Shown here: piece after piece, positions 62,806-64,000 of the stretch
Layout: each line of letters starts with the position of its first letter
Position numbering within the stretch: the stretch's first letter is position 1
DNA from: CAXBBB01 sp963815505
GTDB taxonomy: Bacteria > Bacteroidota > Rhodothermia > Rhodothermales > BA12
Assembly (NCBI GenBank): GCA_963815505.1
Contig: CAWFGU010000006.1
Location: forward strand, 1 to 64,000
Length of the DNA: 64,000 bases
Reading direction: 5' to 3'
Program-made: the position numbers and the translations under genes
The notes under the pieces: model-generated
Told to the model about the DNA's origin: nothing
Database searches by the model: none
The model's input: the letters and a program-made list of their open reading frames with translations, nothing else

Positions 62806-63738
62806 ATGCCGCTCCGCCGATACAGCCACGAGATCGGACTGACGGCCGTCGTCCTGATTTGGGGCGCGAACTTCTCGGTTTTGAAAGGGCTGTTCGCCGT
62901 CTTCCACCCGTACGTTGCCAACGCGCTTCGGCTGTCGCTGGCGCTGGCGAGCCTCGCGCTGCTGCTCGTCGTGCTCCTCCCCCGCTTCGGTGATGAGGCA
63001 CGGACGGCGATCCGTACCAACGGATGGAAAATCGCCGGGCTGGGGCTGTTCGGCTTCTTCTTGTACCAAGTCGCGTTCGTCGAGGGCTTGGCGCGCACGT
63101 CGCCGACGAGTGCCGCTCTGCTGATGGCGACGGCTCCGCTGTGGACGGCCATATCGGCGCACGTGACGCGCATAGAGCGCCTGACGCCCGCGGCATGGGG
63201 TGCCCTGCTGGTGTCGGTCGCCGGAGCCGGACTGGTCGTCGCCGGAGCTAAGACGGCGACGGACGCCGTTCCGGACACGCTGGCGGGTAACGTGATCATC
63301 TTGGGCGCCGCGCTGTGCTGGGGCCTGTTCACGACGCTCAGCCGTCCGCTGACCCAGTCGACGAATGCGGCGCTGCTGTCGGTCCTAGAGATGATCGTGG
63401 CGCTGCCGCTGCTGCTGCTCGTCGCCCTCCCGCTATGGCCGTCGGTCGACTGGTCGCTGGTCGACGGCGGCGTGATCGCGGCGCTGGTGTTTTCGGGGAC
63501 GCTGTCGAGCGGCATCACGTTCGTGATCTGGAACCGCGCCGTCCGCCACGTCGGTCCGACCTCGACGATCGCGTTCGCCAACGCCGTTCCCCTCGCGGCT
63601 GCGGCGTTCGGCTATCTGCTGCTCGGAACGCCCGTGACGCTGCTGCAGATCGGCGGCGGGCTCTGCATTATCGGCGGGATCGTACTGCTTCGGCGCGTGC
63701 GAAGGAGAGAAGCAGCGCGGATGCGGCCTGTAGGATAG
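62806..63738 (+). CDS. EamA/DMT-superfamily transporter
   Basis: 310 residues from ATG 62806. Ten transmembrane helices in two five-helix EamA repeats: TAVVLIWGANFSVLKGLFAV, LFGFFLYQVAFVEGLARTSP, TSAALLMATAPLWTAISAHV, LGAALCWGLFTTLSRPLTQS and FSGTLSSGITFVIWNRAVRH. It probably exports a metabolite such as an amino acid or a derivative; the substrate cannot be read from sequence. The basic C-terminal tail RRVRRREAARM is cytoplasmic. It is divergent from the MerR regulator. Confidence 0.9.
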   Translation: MPLRRYSHEIGLTAVVLIWGANFSVLKGLFAVFHPYVANALRLSLALASLALLLVVLLPRFGDEARTAIRTNGWKIAGLGLFGFFLYQVAFVEGLARTSPTSAALLMATAPLWTAISAHVTRIERLTPAAWGALLVSVAGAGLVVAGAKTATDAVPDTLAGNVIILGAALCWGLFTTLSRPLTQSTNAALLSVLEMIVALPLLLLVALPLWPSVDWSLVDGGVIAALVFSGTLSSGITFVIWNRAVRHVGPTSTIAFANAVPLAAAAFGYLLLGTPVTLLQIGGGLCIIGGIVLLRRVRRREAARMRPVG

Positions 63739-63915
63739 TACCGCATTCGCCATCCGTCCTCGCGACTGCGGCGCCTGATCGCTTCGCTCCATCTTGCCCA
63801 CACCGCGCAACGTTCGTACAAACACCGAGGCCTGCCGACCACCGTGGCGTCTAGGCGCCGCGGTAGGGGCGACGAAGATGGCGCAAATCCGCTACCACCG
63901 TCGCCGCAACGCGTG

Positions 63916-64000
63916 TCACACACCGACGAGATGGAACGTCGACCCCTTCCCAGGCTGCTTCTGCACCTGAATCCGAACCGGAAATGCGTCTTTCATCTCT
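63916..64000 (-). CDS. C-terminal end of a gene entering from the right edge (possibly a kinase)
   Basis: A frame entering at the right edge ends RIQVQKQPGKGSTFHLVGV with a TGA at 63916-63918. P-G-K-G-S-T-F-x-L is the common end of histidine-kinase HATPase domains, so this may be the last 28 codons of such a gene; an ATG at about codon 2 would instead give a 26-residue peptide. Evidence is slight. Between it and the EamA stop (63739-63915) nothing was recognised. Confidence 0.3.
   Translation of the reverse strand, partial: EMKDAFPVRIQVQKQPGKGSTFHLVGV

Overview
The window is GC-rich, gene-dense bacterial DNA that fits a Rhodothermota/Bacteroidota-type organism (Rubricoccus/Rubrivirga/Salinibacter-like). 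This placement is inferred from gene content, not from any search. Three proteins carry C-terminal type IX secretion (T9SS) sorting domains. There is also a carboxypeptidase-like/TonB-dependent receptor, a DUF5916 outer-membrane protein, a two-component propeller sensor kinase, Tat-type ferritin-like proteins, and TTG/GTG starts with many 4-bp overlaps.

Left end (1-6110): a decaying accessory island. It holds a structured GC-rich non-coding stretch, a LexA/CI-like S24 repressor divergent from a phage-like replication gene with a palindromic operator between them, a small helix-turn-helix gene, an MNT/HEPN toxin-antitoxin pair and a DUF4143 ATPase. Almost every gene here is broken by frameshifts; only the MNT antitoxin is clearly intact. 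The island abuts the 3' end of a tRNA-Leu (6228-6311), followed by tRNA-Asn.

Core block (6643-19172): fasciclin lipoprotein, an SDR lacking the catalytic Tyr, photolyase, the oxidative pentose phosphate cluster gnd-zwf-pgl, a CBS/CorC protein, an MscS channel, DUF2267, twin lipoproteins, a decaying ATPase gene flanked by a 100-bp duplicated hydrolase segment, and an alpha/beta hydrolase-OsmC fusion.

Uptake/salvage locus (19238-29371, all minus strand): TonB receptor, YnjB-like binding lipoprotein, two permeases, ABC ATPase, two paralogous GATase/ThuA-like proteins, an MTAP/PNP-like nucleoside phosphorylase and an aminoglycoside-phosphotransferase-like kinase. The last four are coupled by overlapping start/stop codons. 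This is the best candidate for an undescribed system: import of a nucleoside- or sugar-like compound followed by phosphorolysis and phosphorylation.

29576-46408: propeller-type sensor kinase, a frameshifted multi-PAS kinase, a damaged YCF48-like lipoprotein, DoxX, the two halves of a heterodimeric ABC exporter, a 150-bp-periodic FG-GAP surface protein, RNase Z, an RCC1-repeat surface protein, a NUDIX hydrolase and a minimal T9SS-domain protein.

46441-64000: DUF5916 protein, a broken HELIH-motif lipoprotein, psd-pssA-purS-clpS, two ferritin-like proteins, gamma carbonic anhydrase, an Omp85-like barrel divergent from purD, a propeller lipoprotein, an internally deleted Uma2 gene, a very large barrel protein with one frameshift, an AT-rich gap, tRNA-Pro, a MerR regulator and an EamA exporter.

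Frameshifts are frequent (about 10 or more in the first 6 kb, and about ten more in the remaining 58 kb). Some are paired +1/-1 events, so part of them may be sequence errors rather than true decay.
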